Source: Actinomucor elegans
Taxonomy: Eukaryota; Mucoromycota; Mucoromycetes; Mucorales; Mucoraceae
Assembly: GCA_026027325.1 (NCBI GenBank)
Contig: JAMSLZ010000003.1
Coordinates: 1,984,001 to 2,048,000, forward strand
Length of the DNA stretch: 64,000 nucleotides
Reading direction: 5' to 3'
A program made the position numbers and the translations under genes. The notes below the pieces were generated by a model. That model had not been told where the DNA came from. It was given only the letters and a program-made list of their open reading frames with translations, and did not search any database. Below, piece after piece: positions 25,781 to 36,665 of this stretch. The stretch's first letter is position 1. Each line of letters starts with the position of its first letter.

Positions 25781-26893
25781 ATGTCCACTGTCACAGGTAA
25801 AAGATAGAAGAAAGACTCCACTTGATATTAATTACAAACTGTCATTTAGACTATTTTGAGCATCCTTTTGCTGAGACTATGGTTAATTCAACCGTCATGT
25901 CTGAAGAGGAAAGCAATTCATCTTCCTCGATCTCTCCTACTGAAAAGATTGGATTGGCTTACCCTAGCCAAGACTACTTCGTTTCCGCTGGTACCACTTA
26001 CTTGATAAATGATTACGATTGCTGTACGGCTCATCCTTATGCTGCTGCATTCAATACTCAAAATATGATGTACACTGTTTCTTCTCCTGAAGAACCTCAA
26101 GCCTATTTTCATTCTTCTCATGAAGGCTTTGTTACTACGTCTTCCCCTACATCCACTATAACCTCAGCATCTTTCAATCAGTTTAGCCCAGGAATCCCTT
26201 TTAATACTGCTTCTAAAAATTCTAATTCCGAAGAAATGGACTTTTATCAAGGCTCTAGTACTAGCAACTATGACTATAGCCGATCCATGTTTAACTATCA
26301 TCCTTCATCGTCGTCAAATGAATCCCCCGTTTCAATTGATGCACTTGCAATGGTTGTCCATGGCGATCGTCATCGCGACAATAAGAGTAACCTCGCTGAT
26401 TCCGGTCGCTATCCAAAGCATATTGGTTCTTCTCGCCGTCATTACCATGAAACCCAAGAAAAGAAAAATAATCATGCCAAGCGTCATTCTCAAAGCAAGG
26501 CCAAGAAGAGATGCGGCAACTGCCACACCCCAAATTCCCCTTCCTGGAGACGTAGTATCTCAAAGCCTACCAAAGGAGATCTTCTTTGCAATGCCTGTGG
26601 CCTGTAGTACGTATCAATTACAAAGCTATCCGCTTTGAGTTCTAACCCTTTGTATAGCGAGAAGACAGCTAAAAGAAAACGTATGCTTGTTACCCAAGAT
26701 GATGGTGTTACCAAGGTGGTTCGCAAGAGAGATGTCAGTGGATATACCTGCTGTCGTTGTGGCACCACTGACGCTACTCGTTGGCATAAGAAACCTGATG
26801 CTATTCAATGTAAGCTGCGCTGTATGTGTCTATAAAGCATCGTTCTAATTGATTAGTTTAATAGGTGAAAAGTGCGCCCGTGGCCGTAGATAG
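25781..26893 (+). CDS. GATA-like zinc finger protein with two atypical fingers
   Basis: Four exons (25781-25796, 25850-26606, 26658-26809, 26865-26893) encode 317 residues. A serine-rich, low-complexity N-terminal region of about 200 residues with aromatic residues could be an activation segment. The first finger (near 227-255) is C-x2-C-x21-C-x2-C with the GATA hallmarks PSWRR and LLCNACGLY. After a basic linker (EKTAKRKRM) a second finger (289-312) reads C-x2-C-x16-C-x2-C with TDATRWHKKPDAIQ. The protein stops five residues later in ARGRR. Canonical GATA fingers have 17 or 18 residues between the cysteine pairs, so both are off-size. Splice junctions fall inside both fingers. It is probably a nuclear DNA-binding regulator; its target is unknown. 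Confidence 0.85.
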
Positions 26894-27435
26894 ATAGGTA
26901 GATATATCATCATCTACTTGTTTTTTTTTTGTTCCTTATCACACATTTGCTTTATCTAATATATAATAAAAAAAAAGTTGCATAAGTGCTTTATGTATGC
27001 GCACTCAATTCTCTTTTTTATATTACTGTTAATCTCATATACATAATCAGAGGAAACAGTCTAGACTAGTCCTTCCTTAGCATAAATTTGAACACGGTAT
27101 AACAGTTAGTTGCTATAGATATCCGAGGCAGCTGCTAATTTTTCACTTAGGGCTTCATTGGCTTCTATATAGTGCATGTGATGCGCATTGAATCCTTTTC
27201 AGTAGTGAGACAAGAGATACGTAGGCAATCACTATCATCTATGCTATAGATCTCCTGTTAATATTTCTCGATCAATTATAGTCTTATTGTCGCATCTATT
27301 TGCTATTACAGATTCAGTATGAAGTTTTATTATTATTATTAATTAACAACGAATATATGTTGTATTCTATATTATTGGATTAACGTACAATTGATTGAAA
27401 TAATAACAATTGTGTTGGTATTGCAGTTGAAAGGC
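26894..27435. other. Intergenic region, convergent 3' ends
   Basis: About 540 bp between the GATA-factor stop and the BRCT-protein stop. T- and A-runs and a (TTA)n stretch are seen. No gene is seen. Confidence 0.5.
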
Positions 27436-28455
27436 TTATTCTCTCTTTCTTGATAATAACTCATCTTGTAATGATTGAGGCCCATACCAAATTTTTACTC
27501 TCTTTTCTCCATAAACCACATCAGGAACAGTGAATTTCTTCTTTGGCTGTCGTGTTCCTCTCTTCCTTTTCTCTTCTTCCAACATTCTATTTCTCTCTTC
27601 AACTAAAAGACGCGCCTCCATTATTGTTTTCTCTGACGGAAGGAGTTGGGCTTCTGGTTCTTCAGTGGGATCAACCACTGGTGTATGAATGGAGGCTGTA
27701 CCAGCGCTATTGTTGTAATAATACTCATCCAGGACTTCTGGTTCGACAGAAGAGCCTCCTGTCTGTGTGGTATTAATTGTCTCTGTTTGTGAAATGCTTG
27801 AAGCGCTCGCTGTTTGATACTGTTCAGTAATCGACGGCTGTCTCGCTTTCGATACAAAACCGTCCATTGACAACTGCCCTCCATTCTTTGGTTTTTTTGC
27901 TTCCAACGCGTCGTAATCAATATATGTTGTACCAAAGGGGTTGAAATCCTCTTGTTCATCAGGCAGATCAAACATATGCGATGATTCGTGAATATCATAT
28001 TGATATGCAATGGTTGGACAGTATCTTTTCTGAGTATAACAAGCCAACAGCCATTTTGAGGAAACGCAAATAATTCCCTTTGACACTGCTGTTCTGACTA
28101 TACCTAGTTGCCGTTTATCGCCTCTTGGTTCAATTACTACGTGTGTCACCGATTTACTCATATCTGTTCGTACTGTAGCCCCAAGACCTTCCGCGATCTG
28201 GGTTAATTTCACTAGATCTGGTATCTTAGTATGAATAAAAACAGTACGATTTTGAAGAATGTGTGGCAAATTGGTAGTATCAAACTCTTCTGGCAAAGAA
28301 GGGGAGCTCGTGTTTGCTGGTGCTATAGTTGTCGCGGCCGTTTTACTTCTTCGTTCCTGTCTAATGGTGCTTCTGTTTGTGAATGTATTACGTTTATTGG
28401 GATGGAGTCTAGTTTTGAATTGAAACTTATCTCCAAATGAGGCTGCGTCTGTCAT
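27436..28455 (-). CDS. Single-BRCT-domain protein with PIP-like motif
   Basis: A single exon of 339 residues, starting MTDAASFGDKFQFK. One BRCT domain spans about residues 64-152: LQNRTVFIHTKIPD, LGATVRTDMSKSVTHVVIEP, and the hallmark tryptophan in VSSKWLLACY. Downstream, QLSMDGFV (194-201) resembles a PCNA-interacting box (Q-x2-M-x2-F), although the last position is V, not aromatic. A charged coiled region (EARLLVEERNRMLEEEKRKR) precedes a conserved-looking tail with VPDVVYGEKRVKIWYGPQ. BRCT domains bind phosphopeptides or DNA, mostly in repair. I do not recognise the exact orthologue. An in-frame AUG at 28617 would add 54 residues; 28455 was preferred because the conserved composition starts there. 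Confidence 0.75.
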   Translation of the reverse strand: MTDAASFGDKFQFKTRLHPNKRNTFTNRSTIRQERRSKTAATTIAPANTSSPSLPEEFDTTNLPHILQNRTVFIHTKIPDLVKLTQIAEGLGATVRTDMSKSVTHVVIEPRGDKRQLGIVRTAVSKGIICVSSKWLLACYTQKRYCPTIAYQYDIHESSHMFDLPDEQEDFNPFGTTYIDYDALEAKKPKNGGQLSMDGFVSKARQPSITEQYQTASASSISQTETINTTQTGGSSVEPEVLDEYYYNNSAGTASIHTPVVDPTEEPEAQLLPSEKTIMEARLLVEERNRMLEEEKRKRGTRQPKKKFTVPDVVYGEKRVKIWYGPQSLQDELLSRKRE

Positions 28456-29687
28456 TTTGATATGTTTAGAAGAGATAAGAAAGTAAAAAGAAAATTTATC
28501 TGTGATATTGACGTACAGCTTCTGGGAATAAAAGCCTACGATATACTTGACTGGACTGGGAATCTGCCTTGAGGCTTTGTGCCTACACCTCTTTATGTAT
28601 TTTGCATAAGAGCTCACTTGGATATTTAGATTACGTGTTGGTGTAGCTTGCGAGCTGATTATGTAGATATTCTAAATTAACAATGATAAACCTTAGAGGT
28701 TGCTCTTCCTGAAATTTGTGTGCTTGAAAAATAAAGAGCGATTTTTTAATATATGCCTACATCATGACGATAACAGCAAGCCATCTCTTGTATGATCCAG
28801 TAGATATAAAGCATGTTTTATTAGTATAATAAGCAAAACTAAGGGATATACTAAATTAAGCAGAACTTTGATTAGTAGTCCATTGTTATAATCTAGCGGC
28901 TTCATATAATATGTAAAATACCCAAAGTATAGACTTTGAGGAATACTGATTTGATTATTAATTGCTTAAGCTAATTGAAGACAGTTTGAGTATAACGAAA
29001 CGCAAGATAAAACCACAGGTCTATATTCAGAGCCAATATTGAAAAATGAAAGAATCAAGCATTGGCACCTTAAGGATTCTGCAATGCTCGTAGCAGAATT
29101 TGATAGTATCTACAAAAAAGTCACTAAAAACTGAGGGCTCGAAAGATAGTACCATGAACATGTAGAGTACGTTTAGGCGAATGTATCTGTACTAAAATAT
29201 AGCAGTGCAGCTAAATAATGGTTTTAATGGGCGCAGCGCTTCATTTATAATATGTACTAGGCGCTCGCTTTAACTACGGCATACCTGTCAAATGTATTTA
29301 ATCAGAATCGCTCGAGCAATCCCAGTCAAATATCGCATATAATACATAGAGCTTGTTCTGATTAAACTACAGCTTTTTCCAGAATTCATATTTTACTGTA
29401 TTACAAACGTATACTTGATATCAACAGTAAGCAGCAGCATACATGCATGTAGGTTTATAATCGATTTGTCGACTGATCTCTGTAATATCACATATGATAA
29501 GAAATGCACACCTAAACTGACCTGCAAAATCTACCACATATCCCATAAAGTGTAGATTTTGGTAATTGAACTTGTTTAGTCTTTATTCTGATGGATCTTG
29601 TACTAACTGATGCTTAGAGTTTTTTTTTTTTCGAACTAATAATACAACGTCAAGAAACGCTCATTATTCACATACAAATAGTAATAT
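28456..29687. other. Gene-free region
   Basis: About 1.2 kb of AT-rich sequence without a supportable gene. A weak reverse copy of the dispersed repeat may lie near 29315-29350 (CAGTCAAATATCGCATATAA). Confidence 0.45.
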
Positions 29688-30829
29688 TTATTGACTTTTT
29701 AAATGAGAATACAGTTGTGTCAAAACTGGAGTGCATCCTACTTCACCTTTCCAGTTCATGATGCCATCAGCTCGAGTGGGACCTTTTGTGACAATACCAA
29801 TCGGCTTGTTTAATAAATGAGCCATTCGTATTAATCGGTAAGAAGAATAGGTGGCCAATGAAGATCCAATGATTACAATAGCAGATGCATCCTTTACAAA
29901 TTTTTCTGCTTGTTGAGTTACTTGAGGTTTGATATTTTCGCCAAAGAACACGACCTTTGGTTTCATTTTAAGACTGCCGCAATGTAAACAAGGTGGTATA
30001 TCAAAGTCATCATAGGAAGCGCCTGGGGGTAATTCAACATCACCATCTGGGTTGATTTTGCCTTTGCCTATCATATCAGTCCAGTCTGGATTTCTAGCAT
30101 GAATTCTATGTTGATATAGATTTCTATCGGTGTTGGAATCACCACAGTCCATGCATTCTACTTTATAAAGTGTGCCATGCAGCTCTAATAGTCTATCTGC
30201 AGGCGTACCTGCTTTGGAATGTAAATGATCTACGTTTTGTGTGATTATGTTTTGTATATAGTCCTTCATGAGTAGTTTTAAAGTGTCGTGTGTAGCGTTA
30301 GGCAGTGATTGGCTCATGGTTGGCCAACCAAGATAACTACGGGACCAGTAGCGCTGACGATAAAGGTGGGAAGAAGCTAATTCGTGATATAAAATAGGTC
30401 TGTGATTGGGGTTTCGAACGTACCTATAGTACTTTTATGAGTAAGATAATATACAAGGCTATTGCTTCAGACTTACGTTCCCTAGATACAGGATGATTTA
30501 GTATTTGGACAGTTTAGAAAGGTTTCAATGTTTACCTGATCACCTCTATAATCTGGTATACCAGAATCTGTAGATACGCCTGGATTCGAGCAGTGAGAAC
30601 GCGTTAGATGTCTTTTTTTTCTTTCGACTTATCAAGTACCTGCTCCAGTCACTACGAGTATACCGCCTTTATGTTCTTGAAACATGTCTTGTAATAAGCC
30701 CACTACTTCCGTTTGATCAAAAGAAGACGCAAAGGCAGGCAAGGTAGTCTTTAGTTCAGGTATTTTTATGGTTGCATTCCATACTTTATTCGAGATTTGT
30801 TTCAATAATGCACCATTACCGTGAACCAT
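29688..30829 (-). CDS. Class II (SIRT4-like) sirtuin deacylase
   Basis: Four exons from 30829 down (30640-30829, 30536-30579, 30477-30481, 29688-30423) give 324 residues. Sirtuin motifs: ILVVTGAGVSTDSGIPDYRG (NAD-binding), the SIRT4-like RQRYWSRSYLGWP, QNVDHLHSKAG with the catalytic His in LELHG, two zinc CxxC pairs (CMDC, CLHC), and KPKVVFFGENIKP, IIGSSLATYSSYRL. The RYW..GWP block places it with mitochondrial SIRT4-type enzymes of class II. These remove acyl groups from lysine, or transfer ADP-ribose, using NAD. A mitochondrial location is an inference. The third exon is only 5 nt (GGAAC); without it the frame breaks, and with it the conserved DYRGDQGTYVRN is restored. It is divergent from the PSP1 gene. 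Confidence 0.92.
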
Positions 30830-31310
30830 TTCAAGAGTGAACGTAAAGAATCTAATACAATTTTAAGAGCTTTTTGTGCGTCATTTGAGGATTTCGGTCT
30901 CAGTGAGACAATTTTTTTCGCTTTTTATTTGAACAAGTACTTGTTTCCTTGGCTTTCTTTTTAGTTTTATAACCTTTTTTTTTTACATTTAAACTTTCAT
31001 CTTTATTGAACTCGAACAGAAGAAGGTAATTTCCCGAGAAAAGAAGCCATTCTTAATATTATGCGCTTAACATTACCGAAAACTAGTCATCTATCTTGAA
31101 TACTCAACTTTTCTCTTTCTAAAAGATATATATACTATAGAATAACTTACGGAAAAGCTCTTTGCAGATATAGAATTAAACTCTTGACAGACAAGCAAGA
31201 ACCCATATAGATTATTTAGATTAGAATACGACAGCACCAAAAGGTAAACTATTGAGAAAAAAGATTCTAGGATAGATATTGAAATTGAGTATTAGTCATA
31301 GAATATATTA
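30830..31310. other. Divergent promoter region, sirtuin / PSP1 gene
   Basis: About 480 bp between two divergent start codons. It contains T-rich tracts near 30955-30995 and TATA-like words near 31127-31135. No specific site could be named. Confidence 0.45.
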
Positions 31311-33371
31311 ATGTCACAACAGCAAAAGGTAAAACGGGTAGACTTTGTAGTGTTTTTGTTACTCATTATTTTTTTATTTTTTTTTTAGAATAAAACCAGA
31401 GTAACTATAGACTATGTTTGTTAAAATGAGGAACTGTACTTACTTGTGTAAATAGAGTGACGAAGGTGCGCCAATAGTAAATAGTCCTAATCTTGATAAT
31501 GCTTGGAAAGCAGTTGGTAGTCCTTCGAGAAGAGGAAGTACAACTATGTCTCAATTCTTGGATAGCAGTATTGTCATGAACAAAATCAGTCCCAACGAAT
31601 CACCTGTCAACGACCATGTTGATGTAGTTCGAAGATCATCTATTGCTTCAGAGACTAACGGTGGTAACTGGGGCTCTTTTGGTGGATTCCAATGGGAAGG
31701 CCCCTCTATCTTTGATGAAGATGGCAAGCCAGTCAATAGTAATGCACCACCTTCTTATGGTCCACAGGATGAACAGCAGCAGGGATATATGCACAATGAT
31801 ATCTTGTCTGTTCCCATGTTACCAGGCGTTTCCCTTGAACCTATATATCGTCAGCAGCGTAGTCTTTCTTTTTCTATGGGACAAGAACCTACTTTCTTTG
31901 GTTATGATGATTATGATGAATATCAACCGCCTCAGCAGCAATATCAATCAGCCTTCAAATCCTCTTTAGCTCCAATGGAAGAAGAAGATGATGATGGATA
32001 CAATTTTGATGAGTTTGATCTTGCAGGTATTCGATCTCGATCCAAGTCTTCGGGAGCTGCCTTTGGATTACTCTCTCAAACCCAACATTCTCGTTTAATG
32101 AACAATGGACATATTAGAAGAGGATCAGAGCAGCAGGAAGACTTGATGATAAATCAGCGTCGTCGTTCTTCATCTCGATTCTTCAACTTGCCTGAACAAA
32201 AGGACAGCCAAATGTCTTTGGGCGATAAGGAGCGTTTAGATATACTTCAACGTAGATTATCTCAACAAAGCACTAGTATGATTCAACAAGATTACTCTTT
32301 CCCTGATAATAGTAACATGATGAGAAGACAATCCTTGACTTTGAATACTCAACCACCAAGCAATATTCAACAATTGGCTGACCAATTGGAAAACACTCAC
32401 CTGCAAAACTTGAGCGGATTCCCTCCTCAATCACAGCAACAGCCGCCTCAGCAGCAACCGCAATATAGGACTGATCTTTATACTCAGCATTTACAGCAGC
32501 AACCTTTATATAATAATAATGGATATCATATTCAGCAGCAGCATAATATTCATCACCATCATAACCAGCAGCAACAGCAACAACAGCAACAACAGCAGCA
32601 ACAACAACAGCAACCACATCAACAAGTAGCTGATGATTACTTTGAAACAGATCCTAGAGGATTCCAAGATCTTGGTAAAGGTATTCCTGTCTCAAGGTTG
32701 GACCCCAAGGTTCCTTTATACATGGTAGAATTTAAAGGCGGTCGAACCGACTTTTTCTATGTCATGGATTCAAATATCTTCCATCCTCAGTTGGGTGACC
32801 TTGTTATTGTTGAAGGTGATCGTGGTAAAGATCTCGGTAAGGTAGCAGCCAATACTTTAACCATCGATCAAGTGATTATATTGGAGCAAAAGAAGCAAGC
32901 TCAACTTCAACAACTAGAAAGCAACGATAAAGACAAGGACAAGGAAGAAGGTGATACCCCAGCCAAGGCTCAAAGAGAAATTCATATTAAGCGTATCTTT
33001 CGATTGGCTGCTCCTGATGAGATTAATTTGCTGTTGGTCAAGGGACAAGATGAACACAAGTCGTTGGTCGTTTGTCAACAAAAGACTAAGCAGCGTAAGC
33101 TGCCCATGGAAGTCGTGGATGCTGAATATCAATGGGATCGTCGCAAGTTGACGTTTTATTTTGAAGCCGAGAATCGTATTGATTTCAGAGAACTTGTTCG
33201 TGAACTGTTCAAGATTTATAAAACGCGTATTTGGATGTAAGTTTTTGCTTTTTGGATTGTAGAAAAAAAAAAAGGTTATTAATACTTGTTTATAGGTGCG
33301 TTGTTACTCCACCCATTACTGTAGATGATATTGCCGCTGCTGCTGCTGCTGCTGCTCATAATGAAGAATAA
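31311..33371 (+). CDS. PSP1 C-terminal domain protein with polyglutamine tract
   Basis: Exons 31311-31328, 31389-31400, 31456-33236 and 33296-33371 give 628 residues. The N-terminal two thirds is low complexity, rich in S, Q, P and acidic residues. It contains a His/Gln region with an uninterrupted glutamine run at about 32563-32612. The C-terminal PSP1 domain starts near VPLYMVEFKGGRTDFFYV, continues with HPQLGDLVIVEGDRGKDLGKV, and ends RIDFRELVRELFKIYKTRIWM, CVV. Fungal Psp1-like proteins were found as suppressors of DNA polymerase alpha mutants; the domain is shared with bacterial RicT. The 12-nt second exon is my choice, because the alternative is one 127-nt intron. An alanine run precedes the stop. 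Confidence 0.88.
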
Positions 33372-33620
33372 CTTCAGATATACTTTGCTTTCGTTTTTTT
33401 TTTGTTTTTTGTTCAACTACTTTCTCTTTTTCCTCTTTATCTCCCATCATTATACTTGTAATAGTAGTTCCATTGTATCACAATAAAAAAAAAGTTTAAA
33501 ACCATCAATGAGAACTCTCCGCTAAACAAATATTGTAGTTCAAAGTATATCGCCGATGGAATGATGAAATATGCGCTTGTTTGTTTAAACATGTTTTCTA
33601 TGAATATCCTTGAGTCTCTA

Positions 33621-33770
33621 GTAGATGCAACAGCTCATTCTGAGTATGGAATATTTATCTAATGCGACATTAGATCGGGATTGGTAAGAAATTTATTTAT
33701 CACCGGATCTAGAATATAAAATGCGTGTAATTTACAGCCATTAGCTAAGATACAATATATTTCTAGCACT
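33621..33770 (+). repeat. Dispersed repeat copy (best preserved)
   Basis: The order GATGCAACAGCTCATTCTGA, then CTAATGCGACATTAGATCGG, then AAAATGCGTGTAATTTACAG, CATTAGCTAAGATACAATAT is read here. These words recur at 10.3-10.9, 41.9, 54.0 and 63.8 kb and define the family consensus. Confidence 0.65.
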
Positions 33771-34329
33771 TTTGTCAGATAATCGTTCTAAAATATACAT
33801 TGCTGCATTTGTACGTGTATCAATTATCAAATCTAACAAGTGTTAACCAAGAACTGTGGAAGAGTAGGAAAAAACTTAATTTCTGAAATCTTAAGAGCGT
33901 ACTTTCATGCCGAATTTTACAAAACTTGCTTTTTTTTTTGTATAGCTCAAAAACAGTATTTCCGAGGTTTGACATATTGATTATATAGGTTTAGTGTACA
34001 ATAGAGGATGCACAATATTTGTTATATATATATATGCTGAACATATAGTATTTGAGTTATGACTACATTTCGACAAGATCAAAAACAGCTTATTTACAAG
34101 ATAGCTCACTCAATTAAAGTTAATCTTATGTCATTTAATGCGCTCCATTAAATTCTGCGTAATCTTTAATGATTCACTTTTACTGATTAAACAATTGTTT
34201 GCTAATGAGACATAGTTCAAAGCTTGAGCCAAACCAATTTTTTTGTGCGCTCTGGTTGGTAAATCTCTGACTGCCAACCACAGCTGACCAATTCTACAGC
34301 GAATATGATTAAACATTATTTTATTTGCA

Positions 34330-35990
34330 AAATAAATTAAGACCCAATTGGGCGCATGATATCGTATTTATCATCGTAATCGCCCGGGCCAGGTCAAGAA
34401 ATGAGTGGAGGCTAAAAATCCCTTATGGGATCAAGGATAAAAATGTTTGGAGAAGGAAAGAGTTGGATCAAGTGTAAGAAACACTAGCGGAGGGAAGTAG
34501 GTAGCCAATTGAGAAGTTTTTGCCTGAGATGAGGTAGCGGGGGGAGGTGGAGCTTTTGCATGGTGTAAATAGTTGAGCTCGTACAGGATGATACATACAG
34601 TTGGCCATCTAAGGAACTGAGGAGTGACAACTTGGGGAAGAATGTGGTGTGCGGTTTGGTAATTTATTAAGGAAGGACGGTGGGCCTTGAATCGTTTTTG
34701 ACATCTGTAAGCGACGGTGCATGCTGAGACAGCGGAGAGGGTGTAGGGGGGGGCAGATCTGGGTTTACCACCAGGCGGTCAACCAAGACACCAACGTATG
34801 CATCGATTCCTTTCGATTTTAGTCATTGGGAGCTAAAGAATTGGGCCTAAAGAAATGGAAGGACGACATTATAGTAGGAGTGTAGCATTAGGAGATAAGC
34901 GCAGTTGGTTGTGATTGTTTTGACGGAACTGTAATTGAATCTTTTGTAATGTTTTTTTGCCTATTGATTCAGGATGGGGTTGACACCGTTTCCATATGGA
35001 TGATTTAGAGAGTATGCATCATTGTGAACGGCTATTTGAGCAACGGATGTGAGAAAGCAAACCAGAAAGTAGGGTATCTTCAGGAAGGTTAAGGGAACGT
35101 AAAAGAAATTGGGATTGGAGTATGTAGGTACGTTCTTGCATTGTTGGTAGTTTGGTCATACGAAGCATCACTTTTGTTGAGGACTTTTACGACCCACCAA
35201 AGATGCGGCGTAGGCATGTATTCTGTGCGTCTTCTAATCTAGCAAGAAGAAATGATGTGATTTTGTTAATAGCGAGACCATATTCCAATTGAGCACGAAC
35301 TATTTGTGTATAAAACGAGTAGCTAAGGGAGGAGTAAAACCTTTAGGATTAATACCAATGGCAGAGAGTTAGTTCATAGTGGTCAAAGCATCTGTTATAT
35401 TCTTATTGAGTAGTTCAAAAACATTCAGGTAGCCACCAGGACGAAAAGAAACTCCGAGATACGAGAAAGAGGATTGTTTTGGGATCGTTTCGTTATAGAG
35501 TGTGTAAGTGAAGTGATGTTGTGTTGAATCCAGAATTACGCACTTGTTTGAGTTTTATCTATACCCTAGTTGGTAGCTGTGGCCTTCAGCATACTTTGAA
35601 TAAGGTAGCCATTTGTGTTTTATCGTCTATGAGGGCAATGTCATCGGCATAAATCAGACAGGTTAAGAGAGAGGTTAATTGAGTTGGGAAGAGGCCTTCA
35701 GTTATCGGTTGTTGGCGCAAAATTTGGGGTATATCATTAATGTATATGGAATAAAACAATGGTAAAAGGATTCATCCTTGAAGTATTCCCGTAACTGGTG
35801 AGAATCGAGTTGAAGTGGAATTATTGAGCAAGACTTCGATCTGTACATCATCAAACATGTTTCGAAGTAATTCAATGAGCGCTGGGGGGAGCTATCTTTT
35901 CCAACGTTTTCTATATATGACTGTGATCAACAGTATCGTATGCTGACTTGATATCTAGAAAGGCAAGGATTGAAATGGTTCTACAGTGAA
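34330..35990 (-). mobile_element. 5'-truncated, decayed LINE (non-LTR retrotransposon)
   Basis: Reading the minus strand from about 35.99 kb gives reverse transcriptase motifs split by stops and frame changes. They are AFLDIKSAYDTVDH (metal-binding Asp), then ILQG..LLPLFYSIYINDIP, and then LTCLIYADDIAL with the YADD catalytic box at 35640-35651. These are followed by FSYLGVSFRPGGY, a thumb-like region with LRRIFGG, MTKLPTMQERTYILQSQFLL, and a C-terminal RWCLG..PPGGKPR segment. The upstream endonuclease is missing, as expected of 5'-truncated LINE insertions. Multiple stops show that it cannot be active. The 3' end near 34.33 kb is approximate. The family call rests on motifs only. Confidence 0.85.
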
Positions 35991-36506
35991 TGTTTTTACA
36001 TCAGTTTATCACTGTCAATTAGTTATGGTCGGATTTCAACAAAAAAATTGTAAATTGGTCTACGAAATTAATTTCAGTTGGTCACTTTTCAGGAATATTT
36101 TGGTCATATACATTTGGTTATTTATAATATAAGTATTAAAAGGTAATCTATTTATTTGCTGATATTATTGAGGTTACTACTCCTACGTCCCCTGACTTTT
36201 TGCATCTCTAGTATTTCTTACCTGTACATTTTCCGCTTGAAGCCTACAAACGAGTGTACAAATTTCTTTCCTTTCGATCCAATATGCAATAGTTGTAAAA
36301 TGGATATTTACACTTCCTTTTTACTATATTTGCTTCTGTTGGTACATTTTTTTTGCACAAGAAACTCACAAGACAAAAATCTTACACACCTGTCGACTAT
36401 GGCAAGCTGTTCATTTGAAGCTATTGACTGTTGTAGTATCAACTGTACTATGGATAGCTTATTAAGAGAAGACTGTCTCCAGCTTTTTATATGAGGATTT
36501 TGGGTT

Positions 36507-36665
36507 CTACTGCGTAAATGTTAGTATTGAGCAAAAGATTTTTTGACCATGTATTTTCATCAGACTGCTGATGTCCTCATCGGTAGGCACTAGCTCCTTT
36601 AGATATTCTTTTAAAAAGCGTTGAATGTAAGTTTTACAGTTTACTCTTCTTTTCTTCTTTGGCAT
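36507..36665 (-). pseudogene. Short basic frame with faint histone-H2B-like pattern
   Basis: A 52-codon minus-strand frame starts MPKKKRRVNCKTYIQRFL and continues VPTDEDISSLMKIHG. The P-x4-ISS-x-M-x-I spacing and the preceding basic run with TYIQRFLK faintly resemble the H2B alpha1-alpha2 region. About 75 bp upstream another minus frame (36739-36954) carries a PAKPAKPVTKSAAKPIKS stretch like a histone tail. The two are in different frames with stops between. This may be coincidence or a decayed, possibly intron-split gene. Confidence is low. Confidence 0.25.

Noticed and set aside
32273..32617. Minus-strand frame rich in V and A
   Set aside because: It is the antisense of the CAG/CAA glutamine run in the PSP1 gene.
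34131..34316. Minus-strand frame after the LINE remnant
   Set aside because: It lies just past the LINE 3' end and reads plausibly, but no family or link to the element could be supported.
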